Source: Prevotella melaninogenica
GTDB taxonomy: Bacteria; Bacteroidota; Bacteroidia; Bacteroidales; Bacteroidaceae
Direction: 5' to 3'
Assembly (NCBI RefSeq): GCF_018127965.1
Contig: NZ_CP072350.1
Location: forward strand, 992,001-1,056,000
DNA length: 64,000 bases
Below, piece after piece: positions 44,795-54,579 of the stretch. The translations under genes were made by a program, and so were the position numbers. Under the pieces are notes generated by a model. It was not told where the DNA came from and searched no databases. It saw only the letters and a list, made by a program, of their open reading frames with translations. Within the stretch, counting starts at the first letter, position 1. Each line of letters begins with the position of its first letter.

Positions 44795-47700
44795 ATGACA
44801 AACATTTTAAATATGAATAGGAGCTTGAAATGGCTGGTTGCAATTGTAGCAACACCAGTCATTCTGTTTCTTATCCTCGTAGCTTTACTATATTGTCCAC
44901 CCGTTCAAAATTGGGCTGTAAAGCATGTGGCAGCCTATGTTTCAGACAAGACTGGAATGGAGGTAAGCATCGATAGAGTCAATCTATCTTTTCCTTTAGA
45001 TCTTCAGTTAGATGGTCTAAAGATGCTTCGTCCGAATGATTCTATCCCAAATAAAAAAGATACGGTGGCAGATGTACATCGCTTGGTGGCTAATGTAGAC
45101 CTATTACCATTGCTTAAAAGTAGGGTAGAAGTAAACGAACTAACCTTTACAAAACTCAAAGCAAATACCGTAAACTTTATTGGTGACCTGCGTATTCGTG
45201 GTGATTTGCAACGCTTGCATATTGTTAGCCATGCAGTTAACCTTGTTGGTGATTCTGTACGTGTTAACAAAGCAGATATAGAAGGGGGATGGGTAGATAT
45301 TGCTTTGGGCGATACTGTACCCGAAGATCCAAACAAACAGAAGCCACTTTGGCGTATCAATATAGATAAACTTAATCTTACAAAAACGGATTTTCGCCTC
45401 CATATGCCTGGCGACACAATGAGCGTTCGTGCTAACTTCAAGAAAGCAGCAGCTAATGGAGCAGAACTTCTATTACATGACAACATATACAAGGTTGCAA
45501 ACGTAGATTGGCAAGGCGGTGATTTTAGTTATGATCAAAACTATGTACGCCATGCAAAGACAGGTTTTGATGCAGCACATGTAGCCATGCAAGATGTTAA
45601 TTTGGGTATAGATTCCTTCCTATATGCTGCTCCAAAGATTCGATTACGTGTTCGTACAGCTAATATGAAGGAAAAGAGTGGACTGATAGTAAAGGATTTC
45701 CGCGGACCTTTTTCTATGGATTCTACAAGTATCAATCTACCTGATTTATATTTCCGACTACCTAACACTGAGCTTTCTGGACGGTTTATGATGGACATGA
45801 ATGCCTTTGCTGATAAGAATCCAGGGCAGATATCCACTCAGTTAGATGGTTTTCTACGTCTGGAAGATTTGCACCCATTCCTAACCTCCATACCAAAGAA
45901 TATTTATCAGGCAATTCCTAATCAACGCATCATCATAAAAGGTCAACTGGATGGAAATCTTCGTTCAGCAGCTTTTAAACAGCTTCGCTTAGCTATGCCA
46001 GGCTATTTTGACCTTACAGGAACAGGATGGATAGCTGATATGATGTCTGGAGGAGGTCATCTTCGCAGTGACTTAAAACTCAAAGGAACAGCAAGTAATC
46101 TTGGTTTTATTTCTAAATTATTGCCACGTGATGTCAGGAAGACAATAGCTTTCCCACATGGAGTAGGTATAAATGGTGATATTCATGTGCGTAAAACGCT
46201 GTACACAGGTAACATACAGTTGACACAAGGTGGTGGACGTATTCGATTGAATGGTGCTTATAATACAGCAACAGAACTATATCGTCTTACAGCAGATGCA
46301 ACTTCTTTCCCTGTTCATCGTTTCTTACCCAATATGGGCTTATCAGCTTTCTCAGGAACAATAAAGACGCAAGGACGGGGCACAGACTTCTTAAATCCAA
46401 AATCATCAACCAATCTCAGCCTTCGTATTCGTAGTTTCAAATATGGTAACTACGTATTGGATGGCTTGAATGGAGATATTTCAAAACATGGAGAGCAACT
46501 TTCGGCTCATGTAAAGAGTACGAATCAAATGATAGGTGGTGATTTCACTTATAAAGGCAGAGTTAATACAAAACTTGTGGATGGTCATCTACGGGGTTGG
46601 TTACGTCGTGTTGACTTGCACGCCATGGGCGTAATGAATCAAAGATATGTAGTTTCTACATGGGCTGATGTTGATGTACGCTCTGATATGAAGAACAATC
46701 ATCATGTCAGTGGTCCACTTCGTTCGTTCCGCCTCCTGCAAGAGGGACGAAAGAAAAGCAGACTTTTAGCAGCTGGAAACTTTGATGTTCGAGCTGACGT
46801 ACGCCCTGGTAGCCTTGATACTCACATAAAAGGAAATCTATCAGAAGCTGATTTGCAGGCTTTTGGATTTATAGATAAGCATTATATAACATCTGCTAAT
46901 ACGGACATTACGCTTCGTTCAGATATGAAGAAGTACTATGCTGTAAGTGGAAATGTGGGTAATTTATTACTAAGCGAACAACGTAAGGGAGAGCGTTTAC
47001 CATTAGCTGAAGGTAATTTCAATCTTGATGCAACCATGCGTGGTGATCAAATTGAAGGATCAATAAATGGAGTTTTCCCACGTGTAGACCTTTACCAATT
47101 AGGAATTGTAGACAAAGCGATGACAAGTAGTTTCTCTGCTAACACCTCGTTTGCAATGTCTGGCAAAGATAATATGAATGTTCGTGGTTTGATTGGCAAC
47201 CTTCGTGTTACCGAGAAAGACCGTACCTATACCCCAGGTGATGTGAATATCGACCTTATGAGTCGTCGTGATACAGTGCATGTAGTTCTGAATGGTGGAG
47301 ACTTCCATCTCAGTACAGCCTTTAATAGTAGTGTCAACCAATTGACAGAAAGTGGAAAGCGAATCTATAAGACTGTACGTGAGCAATTGACTAATCGTCG
47401 TATTGATCAGTCTGCTATACTCCGTCAGTTACCAACAGGACACTTTACGCTCCGGAGTGGACGTGATAACTTATTCTCTAACTTGTTAGCACAAGATGGA
47501 TACGCCTTTAGTCAGGCAGATATTAACCTGACATCATCACCAACAAAGGGACTTGATGGAAGAATAAGTATTGACTCTTTAGTATATAATGACATTCATC
47601 TCGATAGTGTCAGAGCTGACCTTACCAGTATTGATGGACAGTTGAACTATACACTGTCTGTAATAAATAGCCCTAATAATACATATCCTTATCATGGATC

Positions 47701-49939
47701 TTTGCAGGGTGCGCTCTACGAACATGGTTTAAAGACACATGCAACCATCCTTGATAATAAGGGTAAGACTGGCTTCGACTTAGCGATGAAGGCTGCTATG
47801 AAGGGTAGGGGAATAGAACTTTCTATTACTTCTCCTCAATCTATCTTAGGTTATAAGTCATTTACTGTCAATGACTCCAACTATATCTACATCGGACGTG
47901 ACCGTCGTCTATCTGCCAACCTTCGTCTGGAGGCAGCTGACGGAACGGGTATGCTCGTGTCAACAGAAGATAATGATTCTACTTCATTACAAAACGTTAC
48001 ACTCTCAATGAACCACTTTGAGTTGGGTAGTTTGTTTGAAGTCTTACCATTTGCGCCGAAATTGTCGGGTATGTTGGACGGTGACTATCACCTTGTTCAG
48101 ACTGAAAAGGAACTCACGATATCAAGCGATATGACTATTAAGAAGCTTGTTTATGAGAATAGTCCTATGGGAGATGTGGGCACACAGTTTGTTTATATGC
48201 CTAAGGGAGATGGTACTCACTATGTTGATGGTATAATAACACAAAACGGAAAGGAAGTCGGTTCACTTTCGGGTACCTATAATAATGAGGGGGCTGGAGA
48301 ACTTGATGCAACCTTAGAGATGAACCGTTTTCCACTGAATTACGTTAATGGCTTCGTTCCTGACCAAATTGTAGGACTCGATGGTGTAGGAGAAGGGACG
48401 TTGTCAGTAAAGGGTCCACTTAAAAACTTGGACTTCAATGGTGAGATTTATCTTGATTCAACTTATTTGGTGAGTGCACCTTACGGTATAAGGATGCGCT
48501 TTGCGGATGATCCTGTTCAAATACACAATAGCCATATTCAGTTTGAGAACTTCGAACTCTTTGCAAGTAATGGTTCACCACTCGACATATCGGGCTACTT
48601 AGACTTCTCTAATCTTGATAAGATGCAGCTTGATGCACAACTGAGAGCTAAGGACTTCCAAATCATTAATGCAAAGAAGAATCCTCGTTCAGAAGTTTAT
48701 GGAAAGGCTTTCGTTGACTTTACAGGACGAATAAACGGCCTTTTAAACAACTTACAGTTAGTTGGAAATCTTGATGTCTTAGGTAGTACAGATGTCACAT
48801 ACGTAGTACGCGATGGTACGTTATCTACTGATGACGATTTGAAAGACCTCGTTCAGTTCACCAACTTCAATGATTCAACGGTTAACATTGTCAAACGTCC
48901 AGACATTACAGGCTTCACAATGGGGCTCAATGTAGATATTGATGAGCAGGCACATGTATTATGTGCATTAAATGCCGACCAGTCTAATTATGTCGATTTT
49001 GTAGGTGGTGGCAATCTACTTCTTAATTATGACCCAACGAATGGTGTGCAGGTTCGAGGTAGATATACGTTGAGTGATGGTAAGATGAAATACTCTCTGC
49101 CAGTTATTCCACTCCGTACTTTCAACATTAAAGACGGAAGTTATCTTGAATTTACGGGTGACCCGATGAAACCAACACTGAAAATTACCGCAACAGAAGA
49201 AGTCAGAACAAGTGTTTCGAGTGGTTCTGGTGAAGGTAGGATTGTTGATTTCGAGTGTGGCGTAAGTCTTACCAAGCAGTTCCCTAAGCCTGGTGTGGAA
49301 TTTATTATAACTGCTCCAGACGACCAAGAGATGCAGAATATCCTTAATACAAAGAGTGTTGAGGAACGCTCAAAGCTTGCTGTAACAATGTTGGCATCAG
49401 GTATGTACTTTGATGGTGATAACTCAGCAAGTGCTAATACTGCCATGAGTGGTGCATTAGCGAGCTTCCTACAGACACAAGTCAACTCTATTACGGGTAA
49501 AGCCCTCAACTCTATGGGACTCGACTTGACTGCCAATATGGAAAGTGCTGCCGATGTGAATGGTAACTTACACACCGACTATACCTTCAAGTTCTCAAAA
49601 CGTCTGTGGAGTAATCGCCTGCGTATCATTATGGGTGGACGAGTTTCAACAGGTTCACAGTTCTCTGAAGATAATGGCGCTTACTTCGATAACTTCTCGC
49701 TTGAATATCGTCTAAACCAAAAAGAAACCAAATATTTTAAACTCTACTATGAGCGTGAGGCATACGATTGGTTAGAAGGTAACTTGAGTGAGTTTGGTGC
49801 TGGCTTCATGTGGCGTCGTAAGTTACGTCATTTCAAGGATATCTTCCGCTCTAAAGAAGATAATCCTATGGTAACACCACAGACTGAGAAGCCTAAACGA
49901 GACACATTAATAAACTTTGTAAATGAGAAAAAGAAATAA
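44795..49939 (+). CDS. tamB: Translocation and assembly module protein TamB
   Basis: A 1714-residue inner-membrane-anchored, periplasm-spanning protein. The N-terminal span at residues about 14-34 (VAIVATPVILFLILVALLY) is followed by VSDKTGMEVSIDRVNLSFPL, the AsmA/TamB start. A very long repetitive beta-rich region follows (repeated phrases such as NFNLDATMRGDQIEGSINGV), and the C-terminal DUF490 domain (LSDGKMKYSLPVIPLRTFNI near 1430, then KFSKRLWSNRLRIIMGG). TamB-like proteins help insert outer-membrane proteins or carry lipids. It overlaps the Omp85 gene by 17 nt. The frame is intact over 5 kb. Confidence 0.93.
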   Translation: MTNILNMNRSLKWLVAIVATPVILFLILVALLYCPPVQNWAVKHVAAYVSDKTGMEVSIDRVNLSFPLDLQLDGLKMLRPNDSIPNKKDTVADVHRLVANVDLLPLLKSRVEVNELTFTKLKANTVNFIGDLRIRGDLQRLHIVSHAVNLVGDSVRVNKADIEGGWVDIALGDTVPEDPNKQKPLWRINIDKLNLTKTDFRLHMPGDTMSVRANFKKAAANGAELLLHDNIYKVANVDWQGGDFSYDQNYVRHAKTGFDAAHVAMQDVNLGIDSFLYAAPKIRLRVRTANMKEKSGLIVKDFRGPFSMDSTSINLPDLYFRLPNTELSGRFMMDMNAFADKNPGQISTQLDGFLRLEDLHPFLTSIPKNIYQAIPNQRIIIKGQLDGNLRSAAFKQLRLAMPGYFDLTGTGWIADMMSGGGHLRSDLKLKGTASNLGFISKLLPRDVRKTIAFPHGVGINGDIHVRKTLYTGNIQLTQGGGRIRLNGAYNTATELYRLTADATSFPVHRFLPNMGLSAFSGTIKTQGRGTDFLNPKSSTNLSLRIRSFKYGNYVLDGLNGDISKHGEQLSAHVKSTNQMIGGDFTYKGRVNTKLVDGHLRGWLRRVDLHAMGVMNQRYVVSTWADVDVRSDMKNNHHVSGPLRSFRLLQEGRKKSRLLAAGNFDVRADVRPGSLDTHIKGNLSEADLQAFGFIDKHYITSANTDITLRSDMKKYYAVSGNVGNLLLSEQRKGERLPLAEGNFNLDATMRGDQIEGSINGVFPRVDLYQLGIVDKAMTSSFSANTSFAMSGKDNMNVRGLIGNLRVTEKDRTYTPGDVNIDLMSRRDTVHVVLNGGDFHLSTAFNSSVNQLTESGKRIYKTVREQLTNRRIDQSAILRQLPTGHFTLRSGRDNLFSNLLAQDGYAFSQADINLTSSPTKGLDGRISIDSLVYNDIHLDSVRADLTSIDGQLNYTLSVINSPNNTYPYHGSLQGALYEHGLKTHATILDNKGKTGFDLAMKAAMKGRGIELSITSPQSILGYKSFTVNDSNYIYIGRDRRLSANLRLEAADGTGMLVSTEDNDSTSLQNVTLSMNHFELGSLFEVLPFAPKLSGMLDGDYHLVQTEKELTISSDMTIKKLVYENSPMGDVGTQFVYMPKGDGTHYVDGIITQNGKEVGSLSGTYNNEGAGELDATLEMNRFPLNYVNGFVPDQIVGLDGVGEGTLSVKGPLKNLDFNGEIYLDSTYLVSAPYGIRMRFADDPVQIHNSHIQFENFELFASNGSPLDISGYLDFSNLDKMQLDAQLRAKDFQIINAKKNPRSEVYGKAFVDFTGRINGLLNNLQLVGNLDVLGSTDVTYVVRDGTLSTDDDLKDLVQFTNFNDSTVNIVKRPDITGFTMGLNVDIDEQAHVLCALNADQSNYVDFVGGGNLLLNYDPTNGVQVRGRYTLSDGKMKYSLPVIPLRTFNIKDGSYLEFTGDPMKPTLKITATEEVRTSVSSGSGEGRIVDFECGVSLTKQFPKPGVEFIITAPDDQEMQNILNTKSVEERSKLAVTMLASGMYFDGDNSASANTAMSGALASFLQTQVNSITGKALNSMGLDLTANMESAADVNGNLHTDYTFKFSKRLWSNRLRIIMGGRVSTGSQFSEDNGAYFDNFSLEYRLNQKETKYFKLYYEREAYDWLEGNLSEFGAGFMWRRKLRHFKDIFRSKEDNPMVTPQTEKPKRDTLINFVNEKKK

Positions 49940-52346
49940 ATATATAAGAACAACAGGTAGAAAAGGCGTCATAGAACTATTTGCTTTTATGGCATTCTTA
50001 TTCATACTTGCTGCCTGTAGTACGACTTCAGCAATCCCTGATGGTGAACAGCTATATACAGGTATGGAGCCGACAAAATACAGTAATTACAAAGAAAATC
50101 AACACTTCAATGATGTGAAAGAAGAGTTGGATCTTGTGTTAGCAACTAAGCCTAATGCCGCTTGGTTGGGTAGCCCCAGTGTGCGTTCTCCTTTCCCTAT
50201 CGGGTTATGGATATGGAATGCTTTCTCACAAGATACAACCAGACTCAGTCGTTGGTTAGTACGTGCATTTGGTTCTTCACCAGTATTAATGAGTTCAACA
50301 ACACCTGATTTACGTGTAACGGTTGGTGAAAACCTCTTACGTAAACGTGGTTATTTCAAAGGAAAGATAAGCTACGAGAAGCTTGCACAGAGTAATCCAA
50401 AGAAGATGCGCTTACAGTATGCTGTTGATATGGGACGTCTGTGGTTGCTCGATAGCGTACAATACACCAACTTTCCACCTTCAGCAGATAGTTTGATAAG
50501 AACCAATCTTGATAAAGCAATTATTCGCAAGGGAGATGCTTTTGATGTAGCAACACTTGAACAAGAACGTAAGCGAATAACTGATTTGTTCCGTAATAAT
50601 GGTTATTATTATTATCAGAATAACGATGCGAGTTATCTTGCTGACACAACGAAGGCTTATGGCTTAGCTTCTATTCGTCTGCAGATGGCTGATTCAGTAA
50701 GTGATAAAGCATTGAGAAAATGGACAATAGGAACCATTAACATCAACCTACAGCGTCAGTTCATAGATTCTCTTACTCAGCACAAGCGTTTCCGTGATGT
50801 CATTGTGAATTACAACGGTTCGCATATGCCACTCCGTCTACGCGCCATAGCTAATGATTTAAAGATATGGCCTGGTACTGTGTATAATAACGAACTATTT
50901 GAAAAAAGCCAGCAACAGCTGAATGGTAGTGGACTATTCTCTGCTACGAACTTTACTTTCACTCCACGTGATAGTACTGATTCATGTAATATCTTAGACA
51001 TGGCAATTAATTGCATCTTTGATAAGCCTTATGACTTCTATATTGAAGCTTATGGAAAGGGTAAGACGAGTGGCAGATATGGTCCAGAGGCTATTATTGG
51101 TCTGACAAAACGTAATGCATTCCGTGGTGGTGAGAAACTTAACTTACGCGTACATGGTTCTTATGAATGGTCGGCAAGTAGTGATGATGACGGCCGTGAT
51201 CGCCTTGGACTGAATAATTACGAGTATGGTGCTGAAGCCAGTTTGCAGTTCCCTCGCCTTGTTAATCCATTCGTTACACCACCACGAAAGCGTTGGGAAC
51301 GTGAAGAAAGAAAGACTGCCGAAGCTGCAGAAAAGGGACTTGTATATATCCCTAAGGGACCACGCATCTATTATACAACACCATCAACAACCCTTAAAGC
51401 TTCTGTTGATGTGTTGAACCGTTCTAAGTATTTCAAGCGTCACGTTGTGTCAGGCGAGTTAACATACCAGTGGCAGCCAAACGAGCGTAATAGTTATTCG
51501 TTTTCTCCTTTGACACTGACCTATGAGTATATGCATAACGTGACCGACCGTTATCTTGAATTGATAGATAGTGTTCCTTATCTTGAGGTATCATTGGCAG
51601 ACCAGTTCATTCCTAAGATGATGTTTCAACATACCTTTATGAGCCCAGCTCGTTATAAGAGTCCGATTAAAATATGGACAACGGTGAGTGAAGCTTCAAA
51701 CATCTTGTCAGCTGGTTACGCTGCCTTCGGTAGACGTTGGAGCGAGAAAGATAAGAAACTCTTTAAGAATCCATTTGCACAATTTGTGAAAATTGATGCT
51801 AATCTTACAAAAGTATGGAGCCTTGGAGAGAAGAGTGGCATTGCAGCCCACGTCAATTTAGGAACGTTATGGGCGTATGGCAACAGTAGATTTGCACCTT
51901 ATACAGAACAGTTTTATGTGGGTGGAGCCAATAGCATCCGTGCGTTTAATGCCCGCCAGATTGGTCCAGGACGCTATCGCTCAACACAGCGTCGACGCTC
52001 ATACGTAGAACAGACAGGTGATATCAAAATACAGCTCAACCTTGAGTATCGCCCTCACCTTATGGGCTCTCTCTATGGTGCGGTTTTCCTCGATGCTGGT
52101 AATGTATGGACGATGCACTATGATGATGGTCGACCAGAAGGACATTTCAAGTTTAAGAATATATTAAATGAAATGGCACTCGGTACGGGAGTTGGTTTAC
52201 GCTATGATATTGGCTATTTCATGATTCGTCTTGATTGGGGACTTGGCTTGCACGTACCTTATGAAACTGGCAAGACTGGTTTCTATAACATATCAAAATT
52301 TAAGGATGCACAAGCCTTCCACTTAGCGATTGGTTTACCATTCTAA
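49923..52346 (+). CDS. tamL: TamL-type Omp85-family outer membrane lipoprotein
   Basis: An 807-residue BamA/TamA-superfamily protein. The N-terminal region ends in a lipobox (LAAC, C32), so the protein should be lipidated, a feature of the Bacteroidetes TamL type. POTRA-like domains occupy about 110-380 (TTPDLRVTVGENLLRKRGYF; GSGLFSATNFTFTP) and a 16-strand-type barrel follows with VGGANSIRAFNARQIGPG near 660, the conserved surface-loop signature (RGF-like RAF). The last residues end in FHLAIGLPF. It overlaps tamB by 17 nt and is followed by a strong terminator. Confidence 0.92.
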   Translation: MRKRNKYIRTTGRKGVIELFAFMAFLFILAACSTTSAIPDGEQLYTGMEPTKYSNYKENQHFNDVKEELDLVLATKPNAAWLGSPSVRSPFPIGLWIWNAFSQDTTRLSRWLVRAFGSSPVLMSSTTPDLRVTVGENLLRKRGYFKGKISYEKLAQSNPKKMRLQYAVDMGRLWLLDSVQYTNFPPSADSLIRTNLDKAIIRKGDAFDVATLEQERKRITDLFRNNGYYYYQNNDASYLADTTKAYGLASIRLQMADSVSDKALRKWTIGTININLQRQFIDSLTQHKRFRDVIVNYNGSHMPLRLRAIANDLKIWPGTVYNNELFEKSQQQLNGSGLFSATNFTFTPRDSTDSCNILDMAINCIFDKPYDFYIEAYGKGKTSGRYGPEAIIGLTKRNAFRGGEKLNLRVHGSYEWSASSDDDGRDRLGLNNYEYGAEASLQFPRLVNPFVTPPRKRWEREERKTAEAAEKGLVYIPKGPRIYYTTPSTTLKASVDVLNRSKYFKRHVVSGELTYQWQPNERNSYSFSPLTLTYEYMHNVTDRYLELIDSVPYLEVSLADQFIPKMMFQHTFMSPARYKSPIKIWTTVSEASNILSAGYAAFGRRWSEKDKKLFKNPFAQFVKIDANLTKVWSLGEKSGIAAHVNLGTLWAYGNSRFAPYTEQFYVGGANSIRAFNARQIGPGRYRSTQRRRSYVEQTGDIKIQLNLEYRPHLMGSLYGAVFLDAGNVWTMHYDDGRPEGHFKFKNILNEMALGTGVGLRYDIGYFMIRLDWGLGLHVPYETGKTGFYNISKFKDAQAFHLAIGLPF

Positions 52347-52360
52347 TCTTTTTGATTTTC

Positions 52361-52407
52361 AACTATTCAGCCCTGCTAATCTGATTAGCGGGGCTGAATA
52401 GTTTTAT
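52361..52407 (+). terminator. Strong terminator after the tam operon
   Basis: A 20-bp stem with one G-T wobble (52361-52380 with 52384-52403), a 3-nt loop CTG and a T4 tail. It lies 14 nt after the tamL stop. The rest of the spacer to 53035 holds the two repeat arrays and the folA terminator. Confidence 0.92.
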
Positions 52408-52460
52408 TTGTGTCTCATTATACCTTAAGATGATAACAATAATATGCCTTAACATCAATT

Positions 52461-52558
52461 CTTACCTACGTGTTTATGTTAGACACATATGGTGCTGATG
52501 CTTAACACATATGATGTTGATGCCTAACACATGTAGTGTTAATGGTAAGTACACATAT
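52461..52558. repeat. 22-nt-period hairpin repeat array, family A, copy 3
   Basis: Units at 52461-52482, 52483-52504, 52505-52526 and about 52527-52547. The cores are CACATATGGTG, CACATATGATG and CACATGTAGTG. All units here use the TTAACAC boundary type. Confidence 0.85.
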
Positions 52559-52755
52559 TCTTTAATATCAAACACATTGAATATTACTATTTGGTAGAAG
52601 GCTGTAGAGCATCAGAAATGTACTTTTAAACAACTATAAGCAAACGAAAAGACTTTACAAAAACAACAAAGTAGGGGATGTTTTTTAATCAAAAAACGCT
52701 TCTTTCTTATGCGTATGTAACTAACAGTAATACAGATTGTTATAAACTTGCATTT

Positions 52756-52865
52756 TAATAGGTGCTTAGTAAGGCTTCAAAAGGGCGTTAGTTAGAGGTC
52801 AAAAGGGCATCTATTGAAAGCCAATTAGGCATCTTTTAGAAGCTAAAAGAGCATGTGTTAGAATT
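52756..52865. repeat. 22-nt-period repeat array, family B, copy 2 (inverted)
   Basis: Five units of 22 nt (from 52756, 52778, 52800, 52822 and 52844) whose reverse complement aligns over about 103 nt with the array at 44275, roughly 14 mismatches. The two copies flank tamB-tamL in opposite orientation. Confidence 0.85.
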
Positions 52866-52920
52866 GCAACTATGGAAAATATCTGACAAATAGTAAAATA
52901 GAAACAAACTTTTATACAAA

Positions 52921-52945
52921 AAAAGCTCCTATGTTAGGAGCTTTT
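52921..52945 (-). terminator. Terminator after folA
   Basis: AAAAGCTCCTA (52921-52931) pairs perfectly with TAGGAGCTTTT (52935-52945) around a 3-nt loop. The A-run on its left is a U-tract for minus-strand transcripts from folA. Confidence 0.85.
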
Positions 52946-53035
52946 AAAATGAGTTATCTTGTATATTTTGTTATGCTATTATACAACTCTATATTTGTTA
53001 TTCCTTCTCTGGAGGACAGGTTTTTGGGGTGAAGA

Positions 53036-53521
53036 TTATTTTCTCACATAGTTTACAAATGCATATGCAGGATTATCATCTGTAGCAGGACGTTCCTCAC
53101 GTGATTCTACAACCCATGTACCATCATTATATTCTGGGAAGAAAACATCTGCTTGTGGAGGAGTAGCAGCTATCTCTGTAAGGTAAAGATGGTCTGCTAT
53201 AGCAAGCGCCTCTTTATAAAGACTTGCTCCACCAATGATAAATGCCTTTTCTTCTGCACCAATATGTTTAAGCGCTTCTTCAAGTGAAGAATAAACATCG
53301 CAACCGGGGAAGTCTGTTTCCGTTCTACTGAGTACGATGTTTCTACGATTAGGCAGAGCACCTTTTGGTAATGAATGGAAGGTCTTACGCCCCATGATAA
53401 CGGTATGTCCCGTTGTTAGTTGCTTAAAACGCTTAAGGTCTTCGCTAATGAAATAGACCATATCATTCTGATAACCAATGGCACGATTGGCTGCTACTGC
53501 AGCAATGATATTTATTTCCAT
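53036..53521 (-). CDS. folA: Dihydrofolate reductase
   Basis: Reduces dihydrofolate to tetrahydrofolate with NADPH; target of trimethoprim. The 161-residue protein shows the family signature EINIIAAVAANRAIGYQND at the N-terminus, the catalytic acidic residue in FISEDLKRFK near 26, GHTVIMGRKTFHSLP near 38-52 and IIGGASLYKEAL near 95. Length is normal. It lies downstream of thyA on the same strand, the enzyme that makes its substrate. Confidence 0.97.
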   Translation of the reverse strand: MEINIIAAVAANRAIGYQNDMVYFISEDLKRFKQLTTGHTVIMGRKTFHSLPKGALPNRRNIVLSRTETDFPGCDVYSSLEEALKHIGAEEKAFIIGGASLYKEALAIADHLYLTEIAATPPQADVFFPEYNDGTWVVESREERPATDDNPAYAFVNYVRK

Positions 53522-53534
53522 AATGGTATTTTAG

Positions 53535-53710
53535 GACCTTCACCAAGCCCTCCAAAGGAGGGGAGTGCTGATTTAGCAATCAATTTGGTGAAGGATTTAA
53601 AGTTCTTGACTAATTTAATATCTATTTAAGAGTTGAGAATTGATTAATTTTCATACTCCAACTACTTTCTATTTGCACTCCCCTCCTTTCGGAGGGGTTG
53701 GGGGAGGCTT
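53535..53710. repeat. Paired CCCTCC hairpins between thyA and folA
   Basis: Left arm 53535-53568 and right arm 53675-53710 are imperfect reverse complements (about 35 nt). Each also folds by itself: CCCTCC-AAA-GGAGGG and CCCCTCC-TTTC-GGAGGGG. The 106 nt between the arms hold no gene. Confidence 0.8.
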
Positions 53711-53714
53711 CCTT

Positions 53715-54509
53715 TTACACTGCAACTACTCCCGGAATGTGTGGCAACGGATCGTAACCAATCAGTTCAAAGTCTTCATACTTAAAATCAAAGATATCTT
53801 TTACATCAGGATTAATCTTCATCTTTGGCAGTGGACGTGGCTCACGAGTAAGCTGGAGTTTAGCCTGCTCAAGGTGGTTTAGATAGAGATGTGTATCACC
53901 TGTTGTATGGATAAACTCACCCGCCTCAAGACCTGTAACCTGTGCTATCATTTGCAAAAGGAGAGCATATGATGCAATGTTAAAAGGTACACCGAGGAAG
54001 CTATCAGCCGAACGCTGATAGAGTTGGAGCGATAGTCTACCATCTGCAACATAGAATTGGAAGAGACAGTGGCAGGGTGGGAGAGCCATATCATCCACCT
54101 CAGCAGGGTTCCATGCTGTGACCAACATACGACGTGAGTCAGGATTATGCTTGATCATATCCACCACATTCTTAATCTGATCGATTGTACCTCCCTTGTA
54201 ATCTGGCCATAAACGCCATTGATGACCATAAACCGGACCAAGTTCACCGTTCTCATCAGCCCACTCATTCCAAATCCTTACACCATGTTCTTGTAGATAG
54301 TGCACATTCGTATCACCACGTAAGAACCAAAGTAATTCATAAATAATACTCTTCAGATGAAGCTTCTTAGTTGTCAACAGTGGAAAACCATCGCGCAAGT
54401 CAAAGCGCATCTGATGACCAAAAATGGATAAAGTTCCCGTTCCTGTTCTATCACCTTTCTGTGTTCCTTCTGTGAGGATGCGGTTGAGGAGGTTTAAATA
54501 TTGTTGCAT
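53715..54509 (-). CDS. thyA: Thymidylate synthase
   Basis: Methylates dUMP to dTMP with methylene-tetrahydrofolate, which it turns into dihydrofolate. At 264 residues it has the same length as the E. coli enzyme. Motifs: [20 protein letters not shown] near 20-40, the catalytic cysteine in [12 protein letters not shown] near 146, [17 protein letters not shown] near 166 and a dUMP-binding [10 protein letters not shown] near 207. folA lies downstream after the hairpin-rich spacer. Confidence 0.97.
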   Translation of the reverse strand: MQQYLNLLNRILTEGTQKGDRTGTGTLSIFGHQMRFDLRDGFPLLTTKKLHLKSIIYELLWFLRGDTNVHYLQEHGVRIWNEWADENGELGPVYGHQWRLWPDYKGGTIDQIKNVVDMIKHNPDSRRMLVTAWNPAEVDDMALPPCHCLFQFYVADGRLSLQLYQRSADSFLGVPFNIASYALLLQMIAQVTGLEAGEFIHTTGDTHLYLNHLEQAKLQLTREPRPLPKMKINPDVKDIFDFKYEDFELIGYDPLPHIPGVVAV

Positions 54510-54579
54510 AATTGTTCGTTTATTTCTAAGATATTGTAGGGATATATTGTTTTCAAGTTTTTTATTATTGAGATTTACA

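Noticed and set aside
44275..52865. Composite transposon flanked by inverted repeats
   Set aside because: There is no transposase or integrase between the arrays, and tamB-tamL is a core gene pair; kept only as an open question about inversion.
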